This document shows positions 8,021-18,335 of a stretch of 23,618 nt of DNA, piece by piece. The position numbers were made by a program, and so were the translations under genes. Position 1 is the stretch's first letter; each line of letters starts with the position of its first letter. The stretch comes from Tubiluchus corallicola (taxonomy: Eukaryota > Priapulida > Priapulimorpha > Priapulimorphida > Tubiluchidae): contig JAQGDQ010001838.1 of NCBI GenBank assembly GCA_030141605.1, positions 1-23,618 on the forward strand, in the 5' to 3' direction. Below the pieces are notes generated by a model. That model was not told the origin of the DNA. It did no database searches and saw nothing but the letters and a program-made list of their open reading frames with translations.

Positions 8021-9832
8021 CACCTAATTGTACGTTACGAAAGATCTACAGCTAATGCTAAGTTACGAAAGATCCACACCTAATGCTACGTCATGAAAGA
8101 TCTACACCTAATGGTACGTTACGAAAGATCTACAGCTAATGCTGCGTTACGAAAAATCTACATCTAATGCTACATTACGAAAGACCTACACCTAATGCTA
8201 CGTTACGAAAGACCTACACCTAATGCTACTTTACGAAAGACCTACATCCAGTGCTACGTTGCGAAAGACCTACACCTAATGCTACGTTACGAAAGACCTA
8301 AAGACCTACAGCTAATGCTACGTTATGAAAGATCTACAGCTAATGCTACGTTACGAAAGACCTACAGCTAATGCTATGTTACAAAAGACCTACACCTAAT
8401 GCTACTTTACGAAAGACCTACATCCAGTGCTACGTTGCGAAAGACCTACACCTAATGCTACGTTACGAAAGACCTACACCTAATGCTACTTTACGAAAGA
8501 CCTACATCCAGTGCTACGTTGCGAAAGACCTACACCTAATGCTACGTTACGAAAGACCTACACCTAATGCTGCTTTACGAAAGACCTACATCCAGTGCTA
8601 CGTTGCGAAAGACCTACACCTAATGCTACGTTACGAAAGACCTAAAGACCTACAGCTAATGCTACGTTATGAAAGATCTACAGCTAATGCTACGTTACGA
8701 AAGACCTACAGCTAATGCTATGTTACAAAAGACCTACACCTAATGCTACTTTACGAAAGACCTACATCCAGTGCTACGTTACGAAAGACCTACACCTAAT
8801 GCTACGTTACGAAAGACCTAAAGATCTACAGCTAATGCTACGTTACGAAAGATCTACAGCTAATGCTACGTTACGAAAGATCTACATCTAATGCTACTGT
8901 ACAAAAGATCTACACCTAATGCTACGTTACGAAAGACCTAAATCTAATGCTACTGTACGTAAGATATACACCTAATGCTATGTTTTGAAAGATATACAGC
9001 TAATGCTACGTTACGAAAGATCTACACCTAATGCTACGTTACGAAAGATCTACAGCTAATGCTACGTTACGAAAGATCTACACCTAATGCTACGTTACGA
9101 AAGAGCTACACCTAATGCTACGTTACGAAAGATCTACACCTAATGCTACGTTACGAAAGATATACAGCTAATGCTACGTTACGAAAGATCTACAGCTTAT
9201 GCTACGTTACGAAAGATCTACAGCTAATGCTACGTTACGAAAGATCTACACCTTATGCTACGTTACAAAAGATCTACAGCTAATGCTTCGTTACGAAAGA
9301 TCTACAGCTAATGCTACTAATGGTACGTTACGAAAGACCTACAGCTAATGCTACATTACGAAAGATCTACAGCTAATGCTACGTTACGAAAGATCTACAG
9401 CTAATGCTACTAATGCTACGTTACGAAAGACCTACAGCTAATGCTACATTACGAAAGATCTACAGCTAATGCTACGTTACGAAAGATATACACGCAATGT
9501 TACGTTACGAAAGATCTACAGCTAATGCTACGTTACGAAAGATCTACAGCTAATGCTACGTTACGAAAGATCTACACCTAATGCTACGTTACGAAAGATC
9601 TACAGCTAATGCTACATTACGAAAGATCTACAGCTAATGCTATTGCTATGTTACGAAAGATCTACATCTAATGCTACGTTACAAAAGATCTACAGCTAAT
9701 GCTACATTACGAAAGATCTACAGCTAATGCTACGTTTCGAAAGATCTACACCTAATGCTACTAATGCTACATTACAAAACATCTACACCTAATGCTACGT
9801 TACGAAAGATCTACATCTAATGCTACGTTATT
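8021..9832. repeat. 28-bp minisatellite, about 1.8 kb
   Basis: Roughly 65 tandem units of consensus TACGTTACGAAAGATCTACA plus GCTAATGC. Units vary mostly at GATCT/GACCT and ACAGC/ACACC/ACATC. In the left third a higher-order pattern is visible: triplets of units (84 bp, marked by TACATCCAGTGC and GTTGCG variants) and a larger block starting CCTAAAGACC at 8297 and again at 8641. The array lies inside the intron that splits module D. Reading frames across it are by-products of the period. Confidence 0.97.
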
Positions 9833-10268
9833 AAAACTAAAGCCATTGTTACGTTATGAGAGTGTTACATATAAATGTAAATACATGTAAATGAACATGA
9901 GTGAAAAGAGCCGCGATTATAAGACTAAATACAATGTAACAACTTCATACCTAGTTCTTGCCCAGGATTATCCTCGATAATAAGGTGGAATGATGTGATG
10001 CAATGGTCAAGGTTACAACTATATACGCCTTCTGAGAAGGAAGCCTATATGTAAGTGATTACACAGCCAATTGGGCACGAAACCACAACTAGTTTTGACA
10101 AATTACATACCTTTACCTTTGTATAGTTAATGTATACTATGAAACAGATTTGTAAGAGGGCAGATCCATGCCAACATGAACAAACACTTTTACTGGCGTA
10201 GTTCTCGACAAGGGCATTGTCTGTGTAATCTTTGCAAAGTGCTTTGAAATTTCTTTGAACAATTGCAG
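9833..10268. other. Intron D, distal part, nothing recognised
   Basis: AT-rich sequence ending in the polypyrimidine-poor acceptor TTTGAACAATTGCAG of the second D half-exon. No gene or repeat partner seen. Confidence 0.5.
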
Positions 10269-10448
10269 GACACCATTATGCTGTCTTAGAAGGACCCGAA
10301 TTGTGTAAATGCGCAAGTGACACAAGTTTCACCGATGAAGTCGATAAGAGGTTCTGCGATGCACCATGTGGTGAAGTCTGGTTTGCTAGATCCTCTTTTA
10401 GTTTTTGTGGTGGAAATGGTTATATTAACGTGTATAAGCTGCATGTTG
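10269..10448 (+). CDS. WSC-module D, second half-exon
   Basis: A 180-nt exon, open throughout, with acceptor CAATTGCAG (ends 10268) and donor GTAAGC (10449), phase 1 at both ends. It encodes the C-terminal half of module D: HHYAVLEGPE, an LCKC pair, an FCDAPC pair, FCGGNGYINVYKLHVG. With the half at 7263 this gives eight cysteines and the standard C-terminal CGG...VY strand. The exon is separated from its partner by 2.9 kb of mobile-element and minisatellite DNA. A small plus-strand frame starting in the intron covers it, but its upstream part is intronic. Confidence 0.9.
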
Positions 10449-10647
10449 GTAAGCACTTAGTCTTGACCTTGTATTGCTTTAACTCCTTCGGGAGCGTAAG
10501 TGTTTACTGCATTTTGCATGGGTTTATGAAAGCTGCTCTCACTAAGCAACGATTACATTATATTTGATCATTTTTGTAAGTTTCTACTCCTAGTGCAATG
10601 GGCTTTCGTTCAAAATTATGTATGAAATGCAATTGTTTACCTTAAAC
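10449..10647. other. Intron D-A' start
   Basis: Begins at the donor of D. Contains the left target duplication (CCTTAAAC, 10640-10647) of the hAT-like MITE. Nothing else recognised. Confidence 0.5.
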
Positions 10648-11147
10648 CAGGGGTGTGCAAATTGCGGCCCGCGGGCCACTTGCAGCCCGCCGAGAGAATT
10701 TGTGCGGCCCGCGAAGAGATTTGTCAACCTAATGAAAGTGCGGCCCGGGCGATTAATTGAGTGTATCCAGCTGAAGTCCGTGCCACGATCCCAAAGATAG
10801 TGCGGGTAGTTTTTTCTACTAGATCGGATGCCATTAACCCTTACAAGACGGTTGTAGCTTAATGTCACTGTACTACACAGACTGTGTGATACACATTACT
10901 AATATGCATTGTAATGAAATTACCACTATCTGTCCTGAAAGTAGAAATATATGGTTTATAATATAAATTTTAATAACTTCTAAAATAGTTTCTTGAGTGT
11001 AGTAGTAATGATGTACGTAGGTCGGATGCAAAAAAATCGTTATTAGGCCTTTCTGTACTTGGCTCCTTGATTAAACTGCCTGTGGCCCGCAGGAATTGCG
11101 TGAAAGTTTAATGTAGCCCTGCTAGTCAGATAATAAGCACACCCCTG
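10648..11147. mobile_element. hAT-like MITE, 500 bp
   Basis: Terminal inverted repeats CAGGGGTGTGC (left) and GCACACCCCTG (right). Flanks CCTTAAAC (10640-10647) and ATTTAAAC (11148-11155) agree at six of eight positions, consistent with an old 8-bp hAT target duplication. The CAGGGGTGTGCAAATTGCGG CCCGC start resembles ends typical of hAT-superfamily elements. A relative with an expanded left end lies at 12785-13957. No transposase frame. Confidence 0.75.
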
Positions 11148-12127
11148 ATTTAAACAAATTGAAAATCAATTTTTATGAGAAAAATGAAAAAAACTTTCAG
11201 TAACTGCAGTGTTTACACTGTAACAATGTACAGTACATTGCTAATGCAGAAAATTTCAATTATCCAAACACAAAACTTTGATACATTTTGACCTCATGTC
11301 TGCTTTATTTTTAAGGAGAAATTATTGTTGAAAGACGAAATAACCTTAATTTATCCTTCGCTGATTGGTTGCTTTTTCCTGGAACTCTGTACAGGAGACA
11401 GTTCTCTTGGGCTGTAGCAAGCAGGCGATCAATAAATTAGCGTGTACGATCACGCAAGTGTACACCAGACTAAGCTACTCAATAAGCTAAGTTAGAGAGC
11501 CTGAAAAGGAGGGGAGTGTTTAATGCATTTTGTTATTAACTTTTTATTCAAGAAGCTGAAAGGTCAGAGGTCTTTTTTTTACTTAATTTGAAGCATTAAA
11601 ACGGCATATATTGCATTATTCTGTTTTAAAAGTGCATTAGTAGTGTAAGCAGTGCAATTATTATACATATTGTTGCTTCCTGACTGACTACTATACTATA
11701 CCTGTATTACATAACTTGTAAGACTAATAAGCAAGCTAGCAAGTTTTTTTCTTTTTTCTCTTCATCTCCTAAGTAATTGTTGCTCTTTCTCATACTTACT
11801 TTTTCTCTTAAATTTTTCTATATTGCACTTTTTTGATACTTATTTTATCTCTCCATACTCTCAGTTTTTTAACTTTACTCACTAACCTTGGTCAAATTCC
11901 CTTGTTAATAAGACCCCTGTTGTATGATAATTACTGATTATTACCCTAATATTATATTATTACCCTGATTATTACCCTAATAATTACTGATTAATTGTAT
12001 TGTTTTGTTTAGATTTAGTATCTAACTTTATTATTTTCTGTTTTCACTACTTTTTTGATAATTTGTATCATTTATACTGTTTTTATTATTATTTTTTTCA
12101 TATTTGTTTTTTGCTTTTGTTATCTGC
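11148..12127. other. Intron D-A', AT-rich; includes repeat R2 copy 1
   Basis: At 11583-11695 a segment (TAATTTGAAGCATTAAAACG...TGTTTTAAAA...TTGCTTCCTGAC) is homologous to 21335-21418 plus 21689-21700, a dispersed repeat here called R2. An AAAGGTCAGAGGTC motif lies at 11569-11582. From 11700 to 12127 the sequence is T-rich, possibly the degraded body of the LINE whose tail follows. No exon found. Confidence 0.5.
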
Positions 12128-12292
12128 AGCATCACCATTTAATTTTAATATACTAATCTATTTACAAGAAAGGGCAGGAGACTAGATGACCCTATGGTCC
12201 TTCCCTGCCCTGCTCCACGATAATAATTACGTAATATTTACAAAAATTTTTATGTCAAACTAACTGGAGAAAATAAATGTTCTATGTTCTAT
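12128..12292 (+). mobile_element. Likely LINE 3' end
   Basis: The segment GGGCAGGAGACTAGATGACC...TCCCTGCCCTGC is followed by an AATAAATGTTCTATGTTCTA tail. A short tandem 7-mer (GTTCTAT) after an AATAAA-like signal is the type of 3' end found in several non-LTR retrotransposon clades. GGGCAGG and CCTGCCC can pair as a small hairpin. No coding part is recognisable. It ends about 45 bp before exon A'. Confidence 0.5.
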
Positions 12293-12336
12293 ACTATGCT
12301 ATACCATTTCTGCTGTTGATGCTTTGCTTTTTACAG

Positions 12337-12648
12337 CGTGGAAAGGAAGTCGTCATGACTACCGAGGATGCTGGAAATTTCCATCTTCCGTCAGTTTTGC
12401 AGAAACGATACCTGATATAAAATCATCCTATGAATGCATACATCTATGCAAACAGCACAGTATAACCATTCATACGTCATTTACGTTTGCAATTCACGAA
12501 TTGAAAAATCAGAGGCATTATTGTCACTGTGACGACACTGTGGGAACTGGGAACGCCATTGAAGCTGCGGAGTTTTCCTGTCGAAAGTGCCCGGATGCGG
12601 AAGGTGGTTACTGTGGCGATGAGGGTTTTGCTGTGTATGCTACAGCAG
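12337..12648 (+). CDS. WSC-module exon A'
   Basis: A 312-nt exon, open throughout, acceptor TTGCTTTTTACAG (ends 12336), donor GTGTGT (12649), both phase 1. Layout: YRGCWKF at residues 9-15, an ECIHLC pair, a YCHCDD pair, a SCRKC pair, YCGDEGFAVYATAG; eight cysteines. It matches exon A by a PDIK-S-YEC/YDC block, CHCD, a CRKC/CLKC pair and a CGD near the end. The region between the second and third cysteine pairs lacks the glycine-tyrosine-alanine-glycine core of canonical modules, as in A. No N-glycosylation sequon seen. The donor is GT followed by GTGT rather than AAGT, the weakest-looking donor of the set. Confidence 0.92.
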
Positions 12649-12784
12649 GTGTGTCTGTAATCCATATATTATTAAATATATTATTAAAACGTGTCTATTT
12701 AAGTACTTAATTGTTCCACTAGGGGCATTTTAGTGTATACTTGTACTAAAAAATAAATTCATGGCTCAATTTACGTTCGTTTGC

Positions 12785-13433
12785 CGATAAACGTACCTTA
12801 CTCTTAGTGTCCAGATTGCACTTTGAGTACCTTTATGGCAAGTGTGTGCAAACTACGGCCCGTCAAGATATCTTGCATGGCCCGTGGTTACATACGATAA
12901 ACGTACCTTACTGTTAGTGTCCAGATTGCACTTTGAGTACCTTTATGCCAAGTGTGTGCAAACTGTGGCCCGTCGAGATATCTTGCATGGCCCGTGGTTA
13001 CATACGATAAACATACCTTGCTCTTAGTGTCCAGATTGCACTTTGAGTACCTTTATGGCAAGGGTGTGCAAACTACGGCCCGTCGAGATATCTTGCATGG
13101 CCCGTGGTTACATACGATAAACATACCTTACTCTTAGTGTCCAGAATGCACTTTGAGTACATTTATGGCAAGTGTGTGCAAACTACGGCCCGTCGAGAGA
13201 TCTTGCATGGCCCGTGGTTACATACGATAAACGTACCTTACTCTTAGTGTCCAGATTGCACTTTGAATACCTTTATTGCAAGGGTGTGCACACTACGGCC
13301 CGTCGAGAGTTCTTGCGTAGCCCGTGGTTACATACGATAAACGTACCTTACTCTTAGTGTCCAGATTGCACTTTGAGTACCTTTATGGCAAGGGTGTGCA
13401 AACTACGGCCCGTCGAGAGTTCTTACGTGGCCC
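12785..13433. repeat. 110-bp tandem array (6 copies) containing a MITE end
   Basis: Units of 110 bp repeat with GATAAACGTACCTTACTCTT at about 12785, 12895, 13005, 13115, 13225 and 13335. Each unit joins about 50 bp resembling the left end of the hAT-like MITE (GGTGTGCAAACTACGGCCCG) to about 60 bp of other sequence. The last unit runs into the rest of a MITE (13434-13957). Confidence 0.92.
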
Positions 13434-13957
13434 GCGAAGAGGTTTGTCAACCTAATGAAAGTGCGACCCGGGCAACGAATTGAGTCGCATGTACCAGGAA
13501 GTTCTTTCTAGCTGAAGTCCATGCCATGATCATTTTGACTTGGTTATTTTATATCTATTATATTTACAAGTAGCTCGCAGTTTGACCCCTTGATATCAGT
13601 GTGGTCACCCCTGATATAGGGGGAGGGGTTTCCCAGATTGTACTTTCTGTTTAGGCTAGGTAGTACATACCTCGATCAGCAGTTGTTTCATTGTTTCATC
13701 AGGTGTAGTGTTCTTATACGTCAGAATCAGAATCAGTGCTAGTGTGCATTGTAATAAGATTACAACTATCCGACATGAAAGTTGAAATCCATGGTTTTTA
13801 ATATTTAATAACCTCTAGAATAGCTTTCCTCAGTGCAGTAGTAATGATGTGATGCATCGGATGCAAAAAAATCGTTATTGGGCCCTGCTGTTCTTGGCTC
13901 CTTGACTAATCTGCATGCAGGAAAATTTAATGCGGCCCCGCCTAGTCAGATAATTTG
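13434..13957. mobile_element. hAT-like MITE, copy 2 (body)
   Basis: Homologous to 10702-11130: GTTTGTCAACCTAATGAAAG, GACCCGGGC, then GCATTGTAATAAGATTAC, AGTAATGATGTGATGCATCG, and GTTATTGGGCCCTGCTGTTC up to CTAGTCAGATAA. It holds an insertion of about 170 bp near 13555-13735. The right end lacks the CACACCCCTG repeat found in copy 1. Confidence 0.8.
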
Positions 13958-14001
13958 CTTTATGGGAACTTTGGTGGGTCTATCAAAATCTCTCCTTTCT
14001 G

Positions 14002-14060
14002 CAGTGGTTCCCAAACTGCTGGTCAAGACCCCCAAAGGACTTTTTTCTGGGTGCCGTGGA
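14002..14060 (+). mobile_element. hAT-type element end
   Basis: CAGTGGTTCCCAAACTGCTG followed by GTCAAGACCCCC is a sequence type characteristic of hAT-superfamily termini. The matching right end was not found, so the extent of the element is unknown. Confidence 0.55.
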
Positions 14061-14109
14061 GGGTGTATATACATTCAACTCACCAGAACGGTTCTCGTTC
14101 CTTTATCAT

Positions 14110-14341
14110 CGACTTACCACAGTGAACTAACACATCGCCAGCAAAAAAACGCTACTGATGTTCATGTAAAGGAAGACGGAATAAATGAAACTAAAGTAGG
14201 AAAAGCAAAAAAAGCATTGTAAACTTATCTAGTGCTGATGGCTTAATCACCGAAGACATGAGTCTGGATGAAGCAATAGAGGAACTGCAGGAATCCATCA
14301 GGAAATCAGATCCGGTAGTGTCACAGAACCACGTTGCTTAA
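14110..14341 (+). pseudogene. Unidentified coding-like segment, C-terminal, frameshifted
   Basis: One plus frame reads HRQQKNATDVHVKEDGINET then KVGKAKK; after a one-base shift in an A-run near 14205-14213 another frame continues with IVNLSSADGLITEDMSLDEA then IEELQESIRKSDPVVSQ and a TAA at 14339-14341. The charged, non-repetitive composition and an amphipathic DEAIEELQESI helix look like real protein. I do not recognise the family. It directly follows a hAT-type terminus, so it could be cargo, a relic of a transposon protein or a retrocopied C-terminus. Confidence 0.35.
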
Positions 14342-14559
14342 AAATTCTGCCAATTCCAATCAAATATGTCCAGTAAACATTGATCTGCTGCAAAACTAGC
14401 TTGAAATTTGATTTTTGTATATTTTGGTTATAGGGTTATTGATCTCCTGCCCGCTTTTTTTTGAAGTGTTTCCTGCTTTTCGTTTTCTCCACACTGTCGC
14501 CACTAGGACCTTGCTTGTACCAAGCGGTACCTCATGAATATCACTTAGTTAAAAAAATC
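14342..14559. other. Intron A'-B' segment, nothing recognised
   Basis: AT-rich DNA between the coding-like segment and repeat R1. No matching hAT right end was found here. Confidence 0.45.
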
Positions 14560-15045
14560 ACTCTTAATTGTATGTCAAAACAATATACTCTTTAAAATAT
14601 TGAAAGGAAACGTAATGTTTTTTCAAAAAGGACTTACATGAAAGAATTATTACCACACATACTCAATTTCGTGTTCGCGTCACTAGTTCTTCGCTGTTAC
14701 ATGCATTTTGCCATTTGCCAGTCAGAGTAGACCTGCATTTCGAAAAACAAGTTGCAAAATACAGGTGCTGTACCTCTGAGTTCAGGTGTGTCAGTTTGTG
14801 ATGAACTGCACACGTTAGCACTGCACACAAACTGAGCACTGTGGTAAACTAGAAATTTGAAATTTTGTCTTAGAACCTGCCTAGTTTTAGTACAACACTC
14901 TGAATATCTTACAGTAGCACTGTTCTTCAATTTTCGCTTTCGCAAACACGTGCAACACGCTCCTGGAATATTTTTGATTCTGAAAACTATGTGATGTCGT
15001 CATTAGTTAGGCTCGTCTGCCATTAATTAAGATTTTAATCTGTTA
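14560..15045 (-). repeat. Unnamed interspersed repeat R1, copy 2
   Basis: Reverse complement of the repeat at 5696-6335, without the internal duplication of that copy. The core with the shared small frame (about 14697-14945, minus strand) is conserved in both copies, as are the flanks ATTTTTGATTCTGAAAAC and CTTCAATTTTCGCTTTCGC. It ends about 110 bp before exon B'. No terminal repeats or target duplications were recognised. Confidence 0.8.
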
Positions 15046-15157
15046 TTTCATTATCAGACACAGTTTTGCAGTATTAATCGTGTTAAAATGTATACTTTCT
15101 ATTGGACTTGAAAATCATGTAGTATATGAAAAATCATCCTGTCTTTAACTCTTTCAG

Positions 15158-15451
15158 ATCCACAACAATATCAAGGATGTTTTGCATATTACAAACATGG
15201 TACATACTTTCCTGTTACTGTTTCACTGCAACAAGAATCTAGCAGTCTAGATACTGAATGTTTAACTCAGTGCAGAGATAGAGGATATTATTTTGCCAGC
15301 CTCCATTATAGTCTGCAGACTGGAGAATATACATGTCAATGTGGCAATGGATTTTCGTTTGAGAAATTTTCTACAAACTGTGTAAGCTGTACGAAGACTA
15401 CAACTGGAACCTGTCCTGGCATGCATTCGGTTTCTGTTTACTCAACTGAAA
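15158..15451 (+). CDS. WSC-module exon B'
   Basis: A 294-nt exon, open throughout, with acceptor AACTCTTTCAG (ends 15157) and consensus donor GTAAGT (15452), phase 1 at both ends. Layout: YQGCFAYYKHG at residues 5-15, an ECLTQC pair followed by RDRGYYFASLHY, a TCQCGNG pair, an NCVSC pair, TCPG, and VSVYSTES at the end: eight cysteines. GCFAYY and C-x-D-R-G-Y link it to exon B. No sequon. The intron after it is invaded by LINE fragments. Confidence 0.93.
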
Positions 15452-15589
15452 GTAAGTTGGAGCTTCTAAGCTGTTGTTTCGGCGTGGCTATGAAATGTAA
15501 ACAGCATTTTTGTCTGATTAGGATAGCGATTATTTATTTATTTATTTATTTATTTGTTATTTTTTCTTCTTCCCAGCTTTTCCCTATGC

Positions 15590-15960
15590 GGGGTCGCCGT
15601 TGTGAATGAGTTTTCTCCACGCATTCCTGTTGTTGACCATCTCTTCATTTATGTCTTCCCTTCCCACATGATCTTCACCGACTCTTCTTTTCAGGTGTCC
15701 ATACCATCGCAATCTTGCGAGGCTTCCACTACTTTTACTGTTCCTCTGATATTATTATTTCTAATTTTATCTCTTCTTGTTATTCCCACCATTCATCTCA
15801 ACGTCCTCATCTCCACCACACCCATTTTCTTCTCTTCGGTCGTCTTTAGAGAAGCTGCTTCCAGCCCATAGATTAGAGCGGGTCTGACCACTCTCTTTGT
15901 GGACTTTACCTTTAAGTCTCACCGACTCATTCATAGAAGGTTTTGGCATAGTTTACAGTT
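15590..15960 (-). pseudogene. LINE reverse-transcriptase C-terminal fragment
   Basis: On the minus strand one frame reads VVRPALIYGLEAASLKTTEE, then KKMGVVEMRTLR, a stop, MVGITRRDKIRNNNIRG; after a frameshift RLRWYGHLKRRVGED and NAWRKLIHNGDPA-stop. This matches the region downstream of the catalytic core of many non-LTR reverse transcriptases: a RPALLYG-E motif, EMRMLRWM-G-TR-D-IRN, and the RWYGHV-RR segment. It is broken by a stop and a shift and is 5'-truncated. RTE-type affiliation is likely but not certain. Confidence 0.8.
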
Positions 15961-16075
15961 ACAGTTACAGGCGGATGCACTTCCTGACCCTAACCCTCCC
16001 TATTTATCCGCGCTTGGGACCGCACTGAGTTGGGCTGGCTTGCTCCCCCCCCCCCCCAGTGGCTAGGTTTGTTAT
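15957..16075. mobile_element. Retroelement-associated conserved segment and C13 tract
   Basis: GGCGGATGCACTTCCTGACC...CCCTCCCTATTTATCCG.GCTTGGGACCG is a phrase I associate with dispersed retroelements of several animal genomes, next to RTE-like reverse-transcriptase ends. A run of 13 C lies at 16045-16057. It follows a short (GTTACA)n run. Confidence 0.5.
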
Positions 16076-16089
16076 TTGTTATTTATTCG

Positions 16090-16515
16090 GCACAAAAATA
16101 TATACATTTATAACATTTATACACTAGTAAAAAGAGAACAGTAAAATTACAGCCCGAGAGTTTTGCCTACCAATGTGTACCATGGATGACATGAAGGAAA
16201 TAAATCCTCAAACAGACCACTGCCTGTCTTCCATTGTATGGTCATTTCTTCTTCTCTTTTCCTTCTTCCTGTCCCTAATCTTACTATTTTTTCCATTCCA
16301 TCATGTCTACTAACCCTAACCATTCTTTCATTCACTCATTTGTGCCACCCTAACAAGCCAAGCTTTCAAGGTGTCATACAGCAACTCTTTTATTTTGTTA
16401 ATTTGACTTCATCAACGTTTTTTTTACCTATACTGTTTCTTTTTTTTTCAGTAATATTGTATGTTGATGTATTGTATATGTATTGCTGGAGTGAAATAAA
16501 TTGATTAATTGATTG
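16090..16515 (+). mobile_element. Likely LINE 3' untranslated region and tail
   Basis: The stretch ends TGGAGTGAAATAAATTGATT followed by AATTGATTG, a short tandem tail after an AATAAA signal. C/T-rich text upstream (16230-16450) opens frames on both strands without recognisable domains. Element class is not determined. Confidence 0.45.
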
Positions 16516-17042
16516 AAAGTCACGTTAATAAAACTTAGATTATCTAAGTGTGATATGCATCTGCATGCTCGTGGCTAAAACGTGTCTACTAGTTGACTGC
16601 TTTTAAGATATAAGCAAATATTTACTTTAAAACAAACTCAGTCTGTGCAAACTCTTCTCGTTAAATTAAAAAAAAACAAAATCCATATTTATATTATAAA
16701 ATATTAATTCATATATAATTTTCTACAAAACTCCATTGTGTGAGGAGCAGAATGTATGTTTTTCACTGTAGTAGTTTTTCATGAACCCCGTGCAAAATGG
16801 AGCAAACTCTTACAGTCCTGAAGGAGTTAACATAAATAAATAATGATTACTTACTCTAAATTAGTTGAATGTACTTTATACCTAAATTAGTAACTCTAAA
16901 ACAATTTCTCACCAGTATAAACCCTGTTCATGTAATGGGCTTACATCTTAAATATTTTATGGATTTTTAGTGTTTAATAATAAAGCAGTTTTTGTTTGTT
17001 AATCGCAAGGACTGCTTAGTGGACATCTGCTTTTTACTTTAG
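16516..17042. other. Intron B'-C' distal part, nothing recognised
   Basis: Strongly AT-rich; ends with CATCTGCTTTTTACTTTAG, the acceptor of exon C'. Confidence 0.5.
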
Positions 17043-17378
17043 ACTTTGCGGTCGAATCGGACGTATTGGGCTGCTGGGAAAATAAAGTTCGAGGACGTCA
17101 TGTCTGGCTTGACATTGATACACGAGACATGCCATATGTGACTACGTTCCCTAACTTGACACCTGACACGTGCAGGGCGCATTGCTTTGAGCTTGGTTAC
17201 GCTTACGCGGGTTTGGAAAATGGAACAGATTGCTACTGCGGTAACACGTACGGTCGATTTCTGCCCGCCAAGTCCCCGTGCGATAAAGAATGTGGGACGG
17301 GTGGCAAGTGTAACTTGTATGACACATCTTGCTTAACTTGTGGTGGAGATAATGCTCTGGAGGTGTATCCCACAAATG
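17043..17378 (+). CDS. WSC-module exon C' (10 cysteines)
   Basis: A 336-nt exon, open throughout, with acceptor TTTTTACTTTAG (ends 17042) and donor GTAAGA (17379), both phase 1. Layout: VLGCWENK at residues 8-15, DMPY, NLTPDTCRAHC, LGYAYAGLENGTDCYCGNTY, GRF, a PCDKEC pair, GGKC, an extra SCLTCGG, ALEVYPTNG. It has ten cysteines and exactly 112 codons, as does C at 6376, with which it shares GCWENK, DMPY, NLTP, GYAYAGL, TDC-CG, YGR and SCL-CGG. Sequons NLT and NGT. It is the clearest paralogue pair of the window and the anchor for the block-duplication reading. Confidence 0.95.
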
Positions 17379-18335
17379 GTAAGAATCTTGTAACTTTAGG
17401 AAGGTGCATTTAAAAGAGACACGTACACCTCTGGTCATCTCAGAGAAAGTTTTGAAACTGTTTTTTCTTATTGTCTTCCTGCATGATCTAAATGATGTTG
17501 TTTAAAATTTATTCATCTAGCATTAATTTTCTAGAAATTTTATGCAAAGAACTAAGAAATGTATTGGTCAAATTACATTTTATTAAGACATATTATCATA
17601 TCATATTAGTTATTGTTTAATGCAGCTTCTGCAGCTACTGTGTTAACGTTACAATAAATAAATAATCAGTAACCTTTCAGTAAACAAATGCTGAATAAAC
17701 ATCCTGAAGCGTTTGGAAGAAAACGAGCTAAGAATGTTTGCTTGTGGGTCTTTTTCAGAGACCTTGTAACACATGCCAAAGTGCGAAACGGACACTAAAC
17801 CAAACTTTATCAAACAATTAAAAACATTTCCAAAGTGTCCTGTATCTATGAACATAATCTATACACTGCCTTTGGAACAATACTTTCTCAGTAAAGGCAT
17901 AGCTTCGTTAACTGTCCCAGAGGTCGCAACCCTCATATCTCGGTATCCGATATCAGAAAAATGAGGCGAAAACTGGACCATTCAAAGTCCCGCATAATGC
18001 GAATATAGTCTGTTGTTTCGCGAGCTGACCGCTGGTTGGCTGGCCGTCACTTTGTTTACATCACATACATCAGTGTAACCACGTGTATAGCTCTATGAAT
18101 AAAAATATAGAATCAATTATGCTGAGTTATTAGAGTCAATTGCCGACAGTTTTTACATATCTTTGAATAGGAGCGACAGGTACTAGAAGTTTTTGAGACA
18201 ATTAGACAACTGATTCTAGATTACCGTGAGTCTAATACACGGCACTTACTGTATTAGCTTAGTATTGGTAAATACAGATAATTGGCAAATTCGGACCAAC
18301 GTCTCTCCGCTTTTGTCCAGCAGACCGAGATATGA
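17379..18335. other. Intron C'-D', proximal part, nothing recognised
   Basis: A GAGATATGAG-type motif occurs at 17933-17945 (CTCATATCTCGGTATCCGAT) and inversely at 18325-18338. A 63-codon frame at 17773-17964 has no recognisable feature. No splice-bounded WSC exon was found. Confidence 0.45.

Noticed and set aside
8371-8715. 114-codon frame with repeated LHLMLRYERPTPNATLRKTY-like units
   Set aside because: Follows the 84-bp triplet period of the minisatellite (28 codons); no start context, no conservation over the rest of the array.
12842-13357. Three similar 61-codon frames
   Set aside because: Copies of the 110-bp non-coding tandem unit.
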